This document shows, piece after piece, positions 40,801 to 43,800 of a stretch of 64,000 bases of DNA. The stretch's first letter is position 1; each line of letters starts with the position of its first letter. The notes beneath the pieces are model-generated. The model was not told the origin of the DNA and searched no databases. It saw only the letters and a program-made list of their open reading frames with translations. Origin of the DNA: Paractinoplanes brasiliensis (lineage in GTDB: Bacteria; Actinomycetota; Actinomycetes; Mycobacteriales; Micromonosporaceae); assembly GCF_004362215.1 (NCBI RefSeq), contig NZ_SNWR01000001.1, forward strand, positions 868,001 to 932,000, read 5' to 3'. The position numbers and the translations under genes were made by a program.

Positions 40801-43800
40801 GCGCGAGCTGCCACCTCATTGGTTCGTGGTCTGCACAATCGCGAGGGAGATCTGCACCTCACCAGCATCGCGCCAATCATCAATGGCCTCCCGGAGCCCG
40901 ATGCCGCATGGGAAGCACTGGTCGAGTTTCTCCTGCGGACCCCGGGTCTCCCGGCGATCCGAACGGTCACCGATCGCACCTTGGTGAACAGCGATGAAGG
41001 CGCCGTCGTCGTGGTTCTGCCACTTCCCGCCGTGGTGCGTCGCCGGCTCGGTCTCGAGCCCCTGGATCCGGGCGCGGAACCGGATCAGGGATGGCGTCTT
41101 GCGGAATTCCCTCGGCCGGCGCAAGTTGCCGCGCGACCTTCTGGCCTCACTCCATTGAGCACCATCACCTCAACGATGACACCTTCGCACTTCGAGAGCC
41201 CACCCTCAGCCGCAATTCAGTCCCGGCCGAGCCGTCTTTCCCTGCGACCGCCGCACTCTGCTCGGACTCCCCGATCCGCGCGCAGATCGGCGGCTGCCCA
41301 GTCGCCACGGTCCCGCCACTTCGTGTGGCCCCCCGGCGCTCCCGCCTCGGGATCGTCGTCCTCGCACCGGTCGCCGGCCTTGCCGGAGGTCTACTCCGAA
41401 GGCCGGTTCATCCTCGAGCTTCTCAACGTGCTCAACCACCAAGCGAACTCGACCTCGCCGGGTCTGACCGACTACGCGCGCGATGTCTATGACTCTGCCA
41501 TCTGGTGGCAGCCCGAGAGCTCGAAGTGGCCTCTCCACACGCTTCTGACCACCTTGAGCCGGATCGAGACAAACCAGGAGAACGCAAGTCCTGGCGCTCG
41601 GACGCTACTGTCCTGGCAAGCTGCCACCGACATCCTCATCGGCGCTCACGCCGCAGACAGCGGAGTGGGAAGGGCGTCGAACCCGGACAGTCGGAGAAGC
41701 GTCGAGACGGCGACCCGGACACTGAGCGAACTGGACCAGGATCTCCTTGCCTTGTCGGCGCGACCGGAGTTCGAGAACGACGCGAGGATCGCCAGGGAAT
41801 ACGTCGCCGCCATGCTGCGCCGACTTGAGAACCGAACTGCCCAGCCCGACGCCCGAGCAGCACCCATTCCGGAGCAGAGCGCTGATCAGGTCGCGGTCGA
41901 GTTCGTCCCGATCGAGCCGCTGCGGATCGAATTCGCCGAGCGAAGCCATGAACTGGATGACAGCGACGCCACTGAGATCCGAACTTTCGTGCAGAACCTG
42001 CGGGAAATCGCCTCGGTGCGCCCGATCGAGATTCAGGTCGAGGTCGGCGGCAACAGGATCCGTGGCTTCCTCGACCGGGCGAGGGTAGCTGGGCAGGCGC
42101 GATCCTCGGCCGTCGTCCACCACCTGGAGGCCGCTCGAGACGAATTGGTCACATCGGGCGTCCCGGCCGACCGGATCACGTGGCGGGTGCGAAACCGAGG
42201 CCGTGGCCCGTCTACCGTGCCCGGCACAGTGGTGTCCAGCGACGGCGACCGTCGAGCTGCGTTCTTATGGCTCCAGCCCCCACACGGCACCGGTTCGCCG
42301 ATTGATCACGACCAAGGTGATGCACTGCCGACACCAGCCGCCACCCGGGGCGGGCTCATGGGTTCTCTCCGCCTTCGTTACACCAGCAGTGGCCGATTCA
42401 ACCTCATCTCCCGTCATCGCTCGCGCCCGGCCCCGCAGCCTCCGCGCTCGGATGGTCGTGCGGCAGGATCCGCTCAGGTCACCGTGGTGGACGTCAACCC
42501 GGCCGCCGTTGGCCTGAGCTGGCTGTCGGGGGTCAACAAGTGGCGAGACGAGGGCGGTGAATTCACCACCAACTGTGTTCTGGCCGCGATGGGCACCGAC
42601 ATGTCCCTGCAATCCAGGGGCGAAATTCACCACCAGGTGCCACCGAGTGAACCCCTCACTCTCATCGACCTCATCAATTACGCCAACGATCCGGAACGTG
42701 GAGTGCCGAGACCCGCCGACGGCTTCCGGCCGGTACACACCACGACCGACGCCGTACGCCAAGCTCTGGCGGAAAGCGAGCCCGGCGAACGCGGCGTCGT
42801 GATCATCCCGGACGGTTCGGGCCACGTCGTGAACGCAGTGCGCCTGGAAGACGGACCCGCCCTGCTCGACGGACAAATCGGCCGGATCGTCGACCTGCCC
42901 GGCGACCTCCCGGTCTACTTCCTGCCGTTCACGAGCGGCGTCACCATCACCGGAGCACCGGTCAGCGAATCGTTGCTCACCGATCAACGGGCCGGGACCG
43001 CCGGGCTGGGAAGCGAAACCCAGGTTGTGGTCGGCCAGGTCCCCACGGCAGTCGGCGAGATGCGACACCTCGAGCCGCCGGCCGCCATCGGACGGGGAGT
43101 GTCCCGAACGGAAAGCACCGACGCTCCTGTCACCACGGTCATCGAGCCCGACCCCATCAGGTCCGAAAGAGGGACCGCCTTGCGGGCGAAGTATGCCGAC
43201 GACGGCCGCCTTGTCGTGACGCCCCGACGCATCCGGGGAACGGTGGCCTTCGACGGTCGACGGCCAGACGACGAAGGCCGCGTGCCGGTTCGAGCTCGAG
43301 AAGCTGATGACTCCGCCCTCACCAGGCCAAGGCTCGAGGCCGAAGTGAGAACGGTCGTCGAGTCCAGCGCCGGCGACGACCTCAACGCTTGCGTCAACCG
43401 GCTGAACGTCCTCAGCCGCCGGCTGTTCCCTGCCATCCGCGCGACCGAGTCTCACGACGACCTCACTATCGGCACTCGTCACCCGCACAATCCCTTCGGC
43501 GCCACGACGACCTGGACCCTGACCGACAGCTGGCAGTCCCTGCTTCCGACGATGCGGACCCTGCCGCCGGGCTCGACAGCCTTCCTCCTGCTTCGCCCCG
43601 GGGACAGGGCCGATGCGCGTACGGGCGAGGCCCGGATCGGCCATGCCGTCGCTCTCTACAACTTGGCCCCGTCGACGCCGGGACAGGCGCCCACCACCGT
43701 TCTGGTGGACCTGAACCCGGCGCGTCCTGGCTCGCACATCTCGGAGGTCGACGACCACGCGGACCCACTCGGAGGTTCTCCGTTCGCGCGGCCGGCGGTG

